From Aestuariibaculum marinum (lineage in GTDB: Bacteria > Bacteroidota > Bacteroidia > Flavobacteriales > Flavobacteriaceae): a stretch of DNA of 64,000 bases. The stretch lies in contig NZ_JACVXD010000007.1 of NCBI RefSeq assembly GCF_014596975.1, positions 62,001-126,000 of the forward strand, in the 5' to 3' direction. A model generated the notes under the pieces. The model saw only the letters and a list, made by a program, of their open reading frames with translations, made no database searches and was not told the DNA's origin. The first letter of the stretch is position 1. Each line of letters opens with the position of its first letter. Both the position numbers and the translations under genes were made by a program. Positions 1 through 8,376 of this stretch are shown here, in pieces.

Positions 1-1592
1 ACAATAATACCAGATACAACCATTATAGCTGTCATGGTGATAATACGTTTTAGAGGCATGTCTTTATCTTCTATGGTCATAAATTCGGATACCATTACCG
101 AGTTAAAAAAGATAGCAACAAATAAAGATGAACCTAAGACTACCGAAAGTGTAATTGGTAAAATTTTCATGAATTCTCCCATAATTCCAGGCCATAATCC
201 TAACGGAATAAAAGCGGCTACTGTTGTTGCTGTAGAAATTATAATAGGGAATGCAATTTCGCCAATACCTTCTTTGGCAGCTCGTATGCGGCTCATGCCT
301 TCTTCGTCCATTAAACGATACACGTTTTCAACAACCACAATACCGTTGTCTACAAGCATACCAAGTCCCATGATTAAACCAAAAAGTACCATGGTATTTA
401 AGCTGTAACCTATAAAGTTTAAAATCATTAAAGACATGAACATGGACATAGGGATGGCAAAACCTACAAAAATAGCGTTTTTAAACCCTAAGAAGAACAT
501 TAAAACGGTAACTACTAAAAGGACTCCAAAAATAATGTTGTTTACTAAATCGTCTACCTGACCAATAGTTTTTTCAGACTGGTCGTTAGTGATAGAAACG
601 TTTAAGTCTGCAGGGAATACATTTTCAATAGCATCTTTTACAATAACCTGAATTTGCTCTGAAGCCGCTACCATGTTTTTGCCGGCACGTTTTTTAACGT
701 CAAGCATGACTACAGGAGCGCCAAATTCTCTTGCAAAAGTGGTTTTGTCTTCTTCCTTAAATTTAACGACTGCTACATCTTTTAAATATATGGCGTGGCC
801 GTTTTCAGATTTAACTACAAAGTTTTCAAGTTCTGAAGGTTTTTCAATCTCACCAATAATACGAATGGTTCTACGTTGACCACTGGCTTTTAAGTTTCCG
901 GCAGACATGGTCATGTTCCCATTATTAATGGTATTGATGATGTCGCTAAAAGTTACTTTGGCCGCCATCATTTTATAAATGTCTACCGCAACTTCAACTT
1001 CTTTTTCCTGAGCACCGCGAATATCAGCTTTTTTAATCTCTGCTAAATCTTCAATTTCATCCTGCAGGTATTCGCCGAATTCTTTTAATTTTTCAATAGG
1101 GTAATCTCCCGAAATATTAATGTTAAGAATTGGCATTTCTTCCGAAAGGCTCAACTCAAAAACATCGGGCTCGACTTTGGCACCGTTAAAGGTTGGCCAG
1201 TCTTCGCTTGATGTTTCCTGATCTATTTCATCTTTTACCTTTTGTTTTGCGGCTTCAACCGAAATATTTTCATCGAATTCCACCATTAACATCCCGTAAT
1301 CTTCCTGAGATGTTGAGGTAATTTCTACCACATTACTTACCGTTTTTAAGCGGTCTTCCAGTGGGTCGGTAATTAGTTTTTCTATGTCTTCGGCTGTGTT
1401 TCCAGGGAAAACAGAGCTGACGTAAATTTTAGTTTCATTAACCTCAGGGAAACTTTCTCGAGGCATATCGAAAAAGGCTGCAACTCCTAAATAGAAAATG
1501 ACAAGAATAAGCACGTACATCGTGGTCTTATTGTTTATCGCCCAAGAAGAGAAACCAAATTCTTTATAGATGCTTTTTTTGTTTTTTGACAT
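1..1592 (-). CDS. RND efflux pump inner-membrane permease (AcrB/MMPL superfamily), partial
   Basis: Proton-driven inner-membrane transporter of a tripartite RND efflux system. About 530 N-terminal residues are present; the C-terminal half lies beyond the window start. The product opens with a short cytoplasmic segment (MSKNKKSIYKEFGF) and TM1. A long periplasmic porter region follows with the typical phrases FPGNTAEDIEKLITDPLE and NGHAIYLKDVAVV, and then a block of membrane segments containing GLIMGLGMLVDNGIVVVENV, the RND motif with the TM4 acidic residue. The start is ATG at 1592, 12 bases after the adaptor gene's stop, in an operon with the adaptor, TolC and TetR genes. Substrate is unknown. 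A drug or solvent exporter is more likely than a heavy-metal CusA type, because no Met-rich metal site is seen in the visible part. Confidence 0.93.
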   Translation of the reverse strand, partial: MSKNKKSIYKEFGFSSWAINNKTTMYVLILVIFYLGVAAFFDMPRESFPEVNETKIYVSSVFPGNTAEDIEKLITDPLEDRLKTVSNVVEITSTSQEDYGMLMVEFDENISVEAAKQKVKDEIDQETSSEDWPTFNGAKVEPDVFELSLSEEMPILNINISGDYPIEKLKEFGEYLQDEIEDLAEIKKADIRGAQEKEVEVAVDIYKMMAAKVTFSDIINTINNGNMTMSAGNLKASGQRRTIRIIGEIEKPSELENFVVKSENGHAIYLKDVAVVKFKEEDKTTFAREFGAPVVMLDVKKRAGKNMVAASEQIQVIVKDAIENVFPADLNVSITNDQSEKTIGQVDDLVNNIIFGVLLVVTVLMFFLGFKNAIFVGFAIPMSMFMSLMILNFIGYSLNTMVLFGLIMGLGMLVDNGIVVVENVYRLMDEEGMSRIRAAKEGIGEIAFPIIISTATTVAAFIPLGLWPGIMGEFMKILPITLSVVLGSSLFVAIFFNSVMVSEFMTIEDKDMPLKRIITMTAIMVVSGII

Positions 1593-1604
1593 TATAGGTT
1601 TGGT

Positions 1605-2777
1605 TTAGTAGTTAATGATTTGAACCGATTGCCCGTCTTTAACGCTACGAGCACCTTCCTGAACAATTTCAGTTCCGTTTTCTATACCGCTTAATACTTC
1701 AATAACATCGCCTTGAGTTTTACCGGTAGTGATAATAACACGATTAGCGACGCCAATATTTTTATCGCTTTTATTAGAAATTACATAAACATATTGTTCG
1801 CCGTTAGCATTTTCTGAAATGATGCTTTGAGGAATTAATAAGGCGTTTTCGTTAGTGTAATCGTTAATTTTAAGTCTTGCTGTTAAGTTAGGCTTAATAG
1901 ATTTATCCTTATTTGGAATACCAATTTCTACTTTAAACGTACGGTTATTAGGGTTGATATAATCGCCTGCCTGACGTATTTTGGTTTCAACAGTTGTGCC
2001 TAAAATAGGAAAATCTACAACCACGTTTTTGCCTTTGGTAACATCGGCAATGTAGCGTTCTGGGATGTCGGTTTCAATATACATGTCATCCAGATTTACC
2101 AAACGCATTAATTGCGATTGTCCAGCAGCAACAACACTTCCTTGTTCTGTAATTACATCATCAATAGTTCCCGAAAATGGAGCGGTTACCTTTGTTTTAG
2201 CAACTTGCTGCTCTAATTGGTTTACTGCTTCCTCTTGAGATTCGTAAGTGGATTTAGCTTGTAAAAATTGAATTTCGCTACCAATGTTTTGCTCCCATAA
2301 ACGTTTTTGGCGCTCGAACGTGGTTTTAGCTAAATCGGTTTGAATTTTAAGTTGCGCTAATTGTTGGCTTAAACCACCATCGTCAATTTTAGCGAGTAAC
2401 TGCCCTTTACTAACTTTTTGTCCTTCTTTAACGTAAACGTTTGTTAAAATACCATTGTATTCTGGGGTAATTACTAATAAGTTTTTAGTGGTAACATTAC
2501 CTTGAATTTCTAATGTATGATTAAAAACTTCAGTTTTAGCTTTAAAAGCTGTAATTAAAGGGACATGTTTTACGGTATCTAATTTTGAAATAGCTTCGTC
2601 TAAAAGTTTAATTTTAGAGTTTAAAGTTTGCTGGTCACTAACCAACTCCGCACGTTTTGCACGAATTGTAGTTAGATTATTGCTCTCTAAAACTTTTTCA
2701 ACAGAGTTTCTTTTCTTCTCGCCTCCACAAGAGACCAACAGAATACTTACTATGAATAATGAATATATGTTTTTCAT
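1605..2777 (-). CDS. RND efflux periplasmic adaptor (membrane fusion protein), lipoprotein
   Basis: Adaptor linking the RND pump to the TolC-type outer-membrane channel. The 390-residue product has a lipoprotein signal peptide (lipobox ending VSC, Cys about residue 17). A coiled-coil segment comes next, then the lipoyl-like half motif (VYVKEGQKVSKGQLLAKIDD), a second helical hairpin and the matching half motif (KVTAPFSGTIDDVITEQGSVV). The C-terminal beta-barrel and membrane-proximal domains follow. The extra N-terminal coiled coil before the first lipoyl half (residues ~25-70) is a little longer than in the shortest family members. It lies 27 bases after the tolC-like gene and 12 bases before the permease, so one transcript is likely. 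Confidence 0.95.
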   Translation of the reverse strand: MKNIYSLFIVSILLVSCGGEKKRNSVEKVLESNNLTTIRAKRAELVSDQQTLNSKIKLLDEAISKLDTVKHVPLITAFKAKTEVFNHTLEIQGNVTTKNLLVITPEYNGILTNVYVKEGQKVSKGQLLAKIDDGGLSQQLAQLKIQTDLAKTTFERQKRLWEQNIGSEIQFLQAKSTYESQEEAVNQLEQQVAKTKVTAPFSGTIDDVITEQGSVVAAGQSQLMRLVNLDDMYIETDIPERYIADVTKGKNVVVDFPILGTTVETKIRQAGDYINPNNRTFKVEIGIPNKDKSIKPNLTARLKINDYTNENALLIPQSIISENANGEQYVYVISNKSDKNIGVANRVIITTGKTQGDVIEVLSGIENGTEIVQEGARSVKDGQSVQIINY

Positions 2778-2804
2778 TGGAAATTGAAATTTTCTTTTGA
2801 TTGA

Positions 2805-4151
2805 TTAATTGATTTGAACGGTGTTTAAGATGGTTTCTAACTCTGCTTTGGTATTTATTACGTCAAGCATGGCTTGTAGAAATTCTTGTTGTGCGTTGTA
2901 TAATTGAGTTTGCGCCTGACGTAAATCGAAACTAGAGCCAATACCTTCAAAAAATTTGGTTTGGTTTTTACTTTCAATGCGTTCGGCAAGATTTAAGTTC
3001 AGTTTTTTGTTTTCATAATCTTCAATAGCGAACTGGTATTCACTTTTGGCAGAGGCGATTTGAAGTTTTAACTGCTGCTCGGTTTCCTTTAAGTCATTTT
3101 CAGCTTTTTCAAGATCGATTTTTACGCGCGCCGTAGCTGCAGTTCTTCCAAGTGAGCTAAAAATAGGAATGTTTAAACTCACTCCAAATAATGAAGAACC
3201 AAACCATCTTTGATCTTTATTGGTAAAGGTAAAAGAATCTGAAAATCCCGAGTATCCGCCGTTTAAAAAGGCATTAAGTGTTGGCAAAGCTTTACTTTTC
3301 TCAAGTTTTAAAAGTAATTCCTGCGAGACTTTAGAGTTTTCAGCAATTTTATAATCGATGTTGTTTTCAATATTTTCATCGGTGCTTAACAGTTCTAAAC
3401 TGATGTTTTGAGCGGTTAGCATTTCTAACTTATCGGTTAACGTCGTGTTGGCGTTTATGTCTAAACCAAGTGTAATGTTTAGCATTTGGTAGGCTAACAC
3501 TTTTAAACGTTCGGTTTTGTTTAAACTACTCATTAAACCCGATAAGGTAATTTGTAATTGCTCAACGCTTTCTTCTTCCTCTAAACCATTTTCAAACATT
3601 TTAGAAGTATCGTTAACGTTGTCTTCTAAAATTTTACGGTCTTTATTTAAAAGCGTTAAGCTTTCTTCGGCTAGAAGTACATTGCCGTAGGCGTTGATTA
3701 CTGCTTTTCTGATTTCTAAATCGGTTTTTTGTTTGGCGTTTTTAGAAATATCTAAATACACTTTAGCCGATTGTAATCCCACAATATACGAACCATCGAA
3801 TATTTTTTGTGTGATGGTTGCGGTTGCGGTCATGTTTTGTTTCGTACCAAAAACCACCTCTTCAAACTCTCCGGGATTTCCACCAAAAGCTTCTGCAGGA
3901 ATTAAAGAAACCTGCTGTTTTAGGAAGTTCTGGTAGTCTACCGAAGCATTTAATTGTGGTAATCCGGTAGCTGTGGTTTCCCATTTTTGTTTTTCTGCAG
4001 CTTCAATATCTTTTGCAGCGTTTATGGCTGTTCTATTGTTTTCAATCGCGAAATTAATGGCTTCTTCTAAACTAAAAGCATACGATTGTTCCTGGGCAAA
4101 CAAGGGTATAGAAAGCAATAAACTAAATAATAGTATTAGATGTTGTTTCAT
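2805..4151 (-). CDS. TolC family outer-membrane efflux channel
   Basis: Outer-membrane channel of the tripartite efflux system. It is 448 residues with a cleavable signal peptide (about residues 1-19, ending LFAQ). Two TolC/OEP repeats follow, rich in long amphipathic helices; recognisable phrases are SLEEAINFAIENNRTAINA near the N-terminus and GIGSSFDLRQAQTQLYNAQ near the C-terminus. Length fits the family. The start lies one base after the stop of the upstream TetR gene, which suggests translational coupling and shared control. Outer-membrane location is inferred from the family. Confidence 0.95.
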   Translation of the reverse strand: MKQHLILLFSLLLSIPLFAQEQSYAFSLEEAINFAIENNRTAINAAKDIEAAEKQKWETTATGLPQLNASVDYQNFLKQQVSLIPAEAFGGNPGEFEEVVFGTKQNMTATATITQKIFDGSYIVGLQSAKVYLDISKNAKQKTDLEIRKAVINAYGNVLLAEESLTLLNKDRKILEDNVNDTSKMFENGLEEEESVEQLQITLSGLMSSLNKTERLKVLAYQMLNITLGLDINANTTLTDKLEMLTAQNISLELLSTDENIENNIDYKIAENSKVSQELLLKLEKSKALPTLNAFLNGGYSGFSDSFTFTNKDQRWFGSSLFGVSLNIPIFSSLGRTAATARVKIDLEKAENDLKETEQQLKLQIASAKSEYQFAIEDYENKKLNLNLAERIESKNQTKFFEGIGSSFDLRQAQTQLYNAQQEFLQAMLDVINTKAELETILNTVQIN

Positions 4152-4152
4152 T

Positions 4153-4758
4153 TTATGATTGATTGTTGTTTAAGTATTCTGTTAAGTATTTAAGACCTTT
4201 TTGAGTGCATATACCACGTAAATGGTATTCTAAATAATTGTTCATTAAGGTTTGCATGGAGAAGTTGTTTAAAGGGAATAATTCTTTGTCCTTTAACGAT
4301 ATCATGCAGTTGAAATAAATTTTTGAGATAAACTCTTTATCTAAGTTGTCTCTGTATAATCCTAATTGGATACCGCGATTTAAGTTGCTAATTACACAAT
4401 CGCCCATAACGCAGGATTGTTTTTGCATTAAATCGGCATAGATCTTCGGGTAATATTTTTGAAGTTGAAATTGAGGAGACGATTTTTCATCTTTAAGATG
4501 CTTCATAACAAATCGCTTAATTTCATAAAGCTCTTCAATAGGCGATCTGTCCTGCATGATAATATCATTGATTCCTGTTTGAATGGTATGATACATGTAT
4601 AAAGTCGTCTCTTCAATTAGATCATTTTTGTTTGCGAAATATTGATAAAGCGTTTTTTTCGACATGCCAAGGGCATTGGCAAGCTCGTCCATTGTCACAC
4701 TCTTAAACCCGTAGTTTAAGAATAAATCTGCTGCTGTTTTTAGAATATCGTCTTTCAT
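4153..4758 (-). CDS. TetR/AcrR family transcriptional regulator of the efflux operon
   Basis: Probable local repressor of the efflux operon. It is 201 residues. The N-terminal TetR DNA-binding domain (residues ~1-50) has the classic helix-turn-helix phrase NALGMSKKTLYQYFANKNDL. The C-terminal ligand-binding domain (TetR_C-like) is divergent and gives no clue to the inducer. It is the first gene of the TetR-TolC-adaptor-pump operon, so it very likely autoregulates. An inverted repeat at 4778-4809 overlaps its promoter and is the best candidate operator. Confidence 0.93.
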   Translation of the reverse strand: MKDDILKTAADLFLNYGFKSVTMDELANALGMSKKTLYQYFANKNDLIEETTLYMYHTIQTGINDIIMQDRSPIEELYEIKRFVMKHLKDEKSSPQFQLQKYYPKIYADLMQKQSCVMGDCVISNLNRGIQLGLYRDNLDKEFISKIYFNCMISLKDKELFPLNNFSMQTLMNNYLEYHLRGICTQKGLKYLTEYLNNNQS

Positions 4759-4766
4759 AATCAGCG

Positions 4767-4797
4767 CAAAACTAAGCTAAGAAACTTTAAAAACAAA
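4767..4797 (-). promoter_or_regulatory. Promoter of the TetR-efflux operon (TTTG-N19-TAGTTTTG)
   Basis: Read on the minus strand, a -33 TTTG (4797-4794) is followed after exactly 19 bases by TAGTTTTG (4774-4767), a good match to the Bacteroidota primary sigma factor consensus TTTG...TAnnTTTG. The tetR ATG is at 4758, which leaves a very short leader. Confidence 0.7.
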
Positions 4798-4809
4798 AAA
4801 AGTTTCCTA
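4778..4809. promoter_or_regulatory. Candidate TetR operator (inverted repeat)
   Basis: Left half TAAGAAACTTT (4778-4788) and right half AAAGTTTCCTA (4799-4809) form an imperfect inverted repeat with one mismatch and a 10-base AT spacer. It overlaps the -33 box of the tetR promoter and lies between the divergent tetR and polyprenyl synthetase genes. Operator function is inferred from position and symmetry. Confidence 0.5.
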
Positions 4810-4845
4810 AGTTTTAACAGTTTTTTAATATTGAATTTAAATTGG

Positions 4846-4876
4846 TTGCATTAGTTAGAGCAATTACTTTATTTTG
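4846..4876 (+). promoter_or_regulatory. Candidate promoter of polyprenyl synthetase gene
   Basis: TTG (4846-4848), 20 bases, then TTATTTTG (4869-4876), one base off TAnnTTTG. The ATG at 4881 is only four bases further, so the transcript would be nearly leaderless. Confidence 0.4.
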
Positions 4877-4880
4877 CTGA

Positions 4881-5855
4881 ATGCAAAATGTACTATTTTA
4901 TCAGGACGCTGTAACGTCGCACTTAGAGGGGTTTTCTAAACATCGCGAACCTGTTTCTCTGTATAATCCAATAAATTATATTTTACAATTAGGAGGTAAG
5001 CGTTTACGTCCGGTGTTGACATTAATGACGGCCGAAGCGTTTAATGCAGATTATAAATTGGCTTTAGATGCGGCTTTGAGTATTGAAGTGTTTCATAATT
5101 TCTCGTTAGTGCATGACGATATTATGGACGAAGCGCCTCTGAGACGCGGTCAGGAGACCGTTCATGAAAAATGGGATGTAAATACCGGGATATTATCGGG
5201 AGACGCCATGTTAATTATGGCTTACCAGTTATTTGAAAATTACGAACCAATGGTATTTCAGGCATTGGCGAAATTATTTAGCAAAACAGCGCTTGAGGTT
5301 TGTGAAGGTCAGCAATACGATGTGGATTTTGAAACTCGTGACGATGTGACAATTCCTGAGTATTTAAAAATGATTGAATACAAAACTGCGGTTCTCGTGG
5401 GGGCAGCGATGCAAATGGGTGCTATTGTTGCAAAAGCTTCAGAAGAAGATCAAAAAGCAATCTATGAGTTTGGTAAAAATTTAGGCATTGCATTCCAGTT
5501 ACAAGATGATTATTTAGATGCGTTTGGAGACCCTAAAACGTTTGGAAAACAGGTAGGTGGAGATATTATCGAGAATAAAAAAACCTATTTATATATTAAA
5601 GCTGTAGAGTTTGCTTCTGAAGACAATAAACTGGAACTTCAGCATTTATTCAGTTTAAGTCCTAGTGATCCTTCCGATAAGATAGAAACTGCAAAAAAAA
5701 TATTCCAATCTAGTGGTGCAGCCCAAGTGACCAGACAAGAAATTGAAAATTATACCAACAAGGCGTTTAAAGTTTTAGAAACACTTAATATTTCGGAAGA
5801 TAATAAGGATGTGTTAAGGGCTTTTGGTTCAAGTTTAATGAATAGAAACGTATAA
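4881..5855 (+). CDS. Polyprenyl (GGPP/FPP-type) synthetase
   Basis: Trans-isoprenyl diphosphate synthase that condenses isopentenyl diphosphate onto an allylic diphosphate. It is 324 residues. Both aspartate-rich motifs are intact: DDIMD at 79-83 and DDYLD at 209-213. GGKRLRP at ~38-44 binds substrate. There is no two-residue insertion in the first motif, and an aromatic residue (F74) sits five positions before it; in this family that usually means a shorter product (geranylgeranyl or farnesyl) rather than the long quinone tail. It probably supplies prenyl precursors for carotenoids or menaquinone. The next gene starts on the last base of its stop codon. Confidence 0.9.
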   Translation: MQNVLFYQDAVTSHLEGFSKHREPVSLYNPINYILQLGGKRLRPVLTLMTAEAFNADYKLALDAALSIEVFHNFSLVHDDIMDEAPLRRGQETVHEKWDVNTGILSGDAMLIMAYQLFENYEPMVFQALAKLFSKTALEVCEGQQYDVDFETRDDVTIPEYLKMIEYKTAVLVGAAMQMGAIVAKASEEDQKAIYEFGKNLGIAFQLQDDYLDAFGDPKTFGKQVGGDIIENKKTYLYIKAVEFASEDNKLELQHLFSLSPSDPSDKIETAKKIFQSSGAAQVTRQEIENYTNKAFKVLETLNISEDNKDVLRAFGSSLMNRNV

Positions 5856-6205
5856 TGCAGTTGCCTTCAACATTTGAGGATTTAATTGACGAAGCTAACA
5901 AGTTGGATTTGTATAGTAAGTTGGTGGTGCAGTTAAATAAAGATTTTTTACTGGCGAATATCGATTTAGATTTTCATGAAGATATTTTGCCTTCCAGTTT
6001 AAAGTTGATGCTCCACGAGACTGTTTACAAGCTTATTCAGGAAAAATTTGTCGATTATTTAAATCTGCTATATATCATCGATGTTTCTGAAAAACAAGTC
6101 AAGGAGCTCGATGGGAGTGATGTTTTAAAACTGTCTGAAGCGGTTATGTTTTTAATTTTAAAACGAGAATGGCAGAAAGTCTGGTTTAGACATAAATATC
6201 AGTAA
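5855..6205 (+). CDS. Conserved-looking protein of unknown function, coupled to the prenyl synthetase
   Basis: I do not recognise this 116-residue protein. It is acidic and mostly helical in appearance, with no signal peptide, membrane segment or cysteine. The C-terminus carries a basic, aromatic stretch (KREWQKVWFRHKYQ). Its ATG overlaps the preceding stop codon (TAATG), the arrangement of translationally coupled genes. This supports a real gene whose product is made with the prenyl synthetase. A partner or regulator role is only a guess from position. Confidence 0.75.
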   Translation: MQLPSTFEDLIDEANKLDLYSKLVVQLNKDFLLANIDLDFHEDILPSSLKLMLHETVYKLIQEKFVDYLNLLYIIDVSEKQVKELDGSDVLKLSEAVMFLILKREWQKVWFRHKYQ

Positions 6206-6224
6206 ATTTTCTTAATAAATAATT

Positions 6225-6308
6225 ATTGTCAATCTGAACTCGTTTCAGATTCTAACTACGTCTGAAAACGAATGCTTTGGGATTCTGAAATAAATTCAGA
6301 ATGACAAT
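6225..6308. repeat. Imperfect inverted repeat (REP-like intergenic element)
   Basis: Arms 6225-6252 and 6281-6308 are inverted complements at 23 of 28 positions, with a 28-base spacer; each arm also contains a smaller dyad (TCTGAA...TTTCAGA). Such GTCA-TCTGAA...TTTCAGA elements are, from general knowledge, scattered between genes in many Flavobacteriaceae. It lies between convergent genes, so it may act as a bidirectional terminator, but no T-run follows it closely. Confidence 0.65.
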
Positions 6309-6322
6309 TTATCTTTTTATGT

Positions 6323-8320
6323 TTAATTGAAAACAAAAGAGGTGTTAATGTAAAAATTTCGTCCTTGCCTAGGGATGTTATTCCAATCGGCGTAAGTTGA
6401 ATAATAGGCGTCTAAAATGTTTTCAATACCATATTTTAAAACCAGTTTATTACTTTTTAGATAAAACATATTTCCGAGATTTAAGTTTAAAACACCGTAA
6501 GTCGCGGTTTCGGTTTCGCCGTAAAAACTACTGTAGTTGCTTTGGTTGCCATTACCTTCTAATTGTAAAGCAGCATTAAAATGCTGTGTTGCATAGGTTA
6601 ATTCAGCTAAATACGATAAAGGTTTAATGAGAGGTAGATGTTCGTCGTTACTCTCTTTTCCGTGGTTATAACCAATAGATGTGTTGATAGAAAATTGATT
6701 GTTAAACTGGAAACCGGTATTTAAATAGATATCGAAAATTGAAGCATAATCTAAAGTAGTATACAGCTTTACACCATTCGCTCCAATGGTCATAGAAGTT
6801 GAACTGGGATCAATTTCTCCAATGATATAGTCTTTAATATGAAAATACGATGACTCCAGACCTACTGTAAAATCACCAAAGTGGTAATTGGCTTTTATAT
6901 TCGCTTCTATCGACTTTTCATTTTTTAGATTCGGATTTCCGATATAATCGAAATTGTCAAAACTATTATAAAGGAAAAAGCCGTAACCTTCGCTAACCGA
7001 CGGGGCGCGTTCGCCATAACCCAAACCAAAAGATAACTGATAATCGTTTTTATGTAAGTGATAATTTGACGCGACCGATGTTAAGAATCGATTTTTAGAA
7101 TCTACTGTATTCGGATAGAAAATTTTTAAACTTTCAACACCTTCATCTTTGGCAATGGTATTATTGTGAAACCCTAATCGAACCGATGTATTTATCGATT
7201 CTGAATCGTTTAATGTGTAATGATCTTTAATATAGAAACCACTGTATAATGTTCTAATATCTGGCCAGGTGTACATAAACATACTCGGTTGATTGGTGTC
7301 GTTTGGGTACATGGTCATTTCGGCTAAAGAGCGGTTGTAAAATCCGTTGAGGTTAAAATGCAATTGATGTTTGTTTTCAACGAGTTTTAATTTACTGTAA
7401 AAACCGTAAGTGTCGCTCCAACCAGGCATGTCCATACGAATAGGGACATCGGGGCGTTTAGAGTCGTCCATAATATGCGTAACGGTATTAAAATAAAGTT
7501 TTGTTTCCCAAGATTTAATATAACTTAGGTTGCTTTGGTAATTATATGTTAGGGATGTAATCAAAGCTTCTGCTAAAGAAACATCCATCGGGAGTGCCGG
7601 ATAACCAATGTCTGTAGCTTTATCGTAAATAATGTTGGCATCGATACTTGTGTTGTTTGATAATTTATAACCTCCCTGAGCGGAAATATTATATTTTTCA
7701 AATTGTGAAAATTGAACTTTGGTATTGTTTCCTGCATCATAATTACCCGATTTACGGTAAATGCCATCGGTGTTGAGGTAGAATTTTTCATTTGAATATT
7801 CAAATTCTAGACCCGCAGTTTTGTAGTTGCCGTTGGTTTCGTAACCTAAGTCGAAACTCGATCTTAATCCCGAATTATTAAATTTAGATTCTGGTAATTG
7901 CAAATCGATGGCACCCCCAATATTATGTCCGTTTTCGGTGCCTTCCTGCCCTGAGTTTACAGTAACCAGTTTGAGGTTTGAAACATCGACATAAGAGGTT
8001 ATAGGGTCCATTTTATCGGTGCAGGCACCAAAAATTTGCATGCCGTCAATGGTGATATTCAGGCGTTCGCTTGTCATATTATTTAAGGTAGGCTCCCAGG
8101 CATAGTTTCCACGTTTTATCATGGTTATCTTATTCGATTTTTCCAAGTAATCGTCAACGCTCGATAAGGTTTTTTCCTGGCGATAATTACTAAGGTTTCT
8201 GGTGCCTATTAATATGACTTCATTTAACTGCGTGGTGTCTTTTTTTATAATCGTGTTGTTTTCTTGGCTATAAGTAAACATGTATATAAAGCACAATAAA
8301 AGAATGATGAACTTTTTCAT
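6323..8320 (-). CDS. TonB-dependent receptor, OprC/NosA-like, predicted copper receptor
   Basis: Outer-membrane 22-strand receptor with plug, driven by TonB-ExbB-ExbD. ATG at 8320 gives 665 residues with a signal peptide (MKKFIILLLCFIYMFTYSQ); an upstream in-frame GTG lies inside a hairpin and is rejected. The plug has DGMQIFGACTDKMDPITSYV, which closely resembles the OprC/NosA phrase around MDPPT(A/S)YV. It holds CxxxM (C100, M104), and the barrel holds THIMDD with HxM (H282, M284). In Pseudomonas OprC, copper is bound by C143, M147, H323 and M325; the C-to-H spacing is 182 here and 180 there. The C-terminus ends in a typical barrel strand (FYINTSFVF). It lies downstream of the metal-motif lipoprotein and Cys-rich genes. 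Metal identity is inferred. Confidence 0.85.
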   Translation of the reverse strand: MKKFIILLLCFIYMFTYSQENNTIIKKDTTQLNEVILIGTRNLSNYRQEKTLSSVDDYLEKSNKITMIKRGNYAWEPTLNNMTSERLNITIDGMQIFGACTDKMDPITSYVDVSNLKLVTVNSGQEGTENGHNIGGAIDLQLPESKFNNSGLRSSFDLGYETNGNYKTAGLEFEYSNEKFYLNTDGIYRKSGNYDAGNNTKVQFSQFEKYNISAQGGYKLSNNTSIDANIIYDKATDIGYPALPMDVSLAEALITSLTYNYQSNLSYIKSWETKLYFNTVTHIMDDSKRPDVPIRMDMPGWSDTYGFYSKLKLVENKHQLHFNLNGFYNRSLAEMTMYPNDTNQPSMFMYTWPDIRTLYSGFYIKDHYTLNDSESINTSVRLGFHNNTIAKDEGVESLKIFYPNTVDSKNRFLTSVASNYHLHKNDYQLSFGLGYGERAPSVSEGYGFFLYNSFDNFDYIGNPNLKNEKSIEANIKANYHFGDFTVGLESSYFHIKDYIIGEIDPSSTSMTIGANGVKLYTTLDYASIFDIYLNTGFQFNNQFSINTSIGYNHGKESNDEHLPLIKPLSYLAELTYATQHFNAALQLEGNGNQSNYSSFYGETETATYGVLNLNLGNMFYLKSNKLVLKYGIENILDAYYSTYADWNNIPRQGRNFYINTSFVFN

Positions 8321-8338
8321 CTGTAAATTTTTTAAAGA

Positions 8339-8370
8339 ATAGCATCGTGCTTCGTGAAACACGATGCTAT
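8339..8370 (-). promoter_or_regulatory. Perfect 11-bp hairpin between lipoprotein and TonB receptor genes
   Basis: ATAGCATCGTG (8339-8349) and CACGATGCTAT (8360-8370) pair perfectly around a 10-base loop. The structure sits 6 bases after the lipoprotein stop and ~18 bases before the receptor ATG. On the minus strand the stem is not followed by a clean U-run, so an RNA-stability or partial-termination element that sets receptor level relative to the upstream genes is more likely than a full terminator. Confidence 0.6.
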
Positions 8371-8376
8371 TTGTAT

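Noticed and set aside
34..879. Plus-strand open frames over the RND permease
   Set aside because: They are antisense shadows of the pump gene and encode no recognisable protein.
8321..8362. Upstream GTG start for the TonB receptor
   Set aside because: It would put 14 residues before a perfect signal peptide and lies inside a hairpin; ATG 8320 is better.
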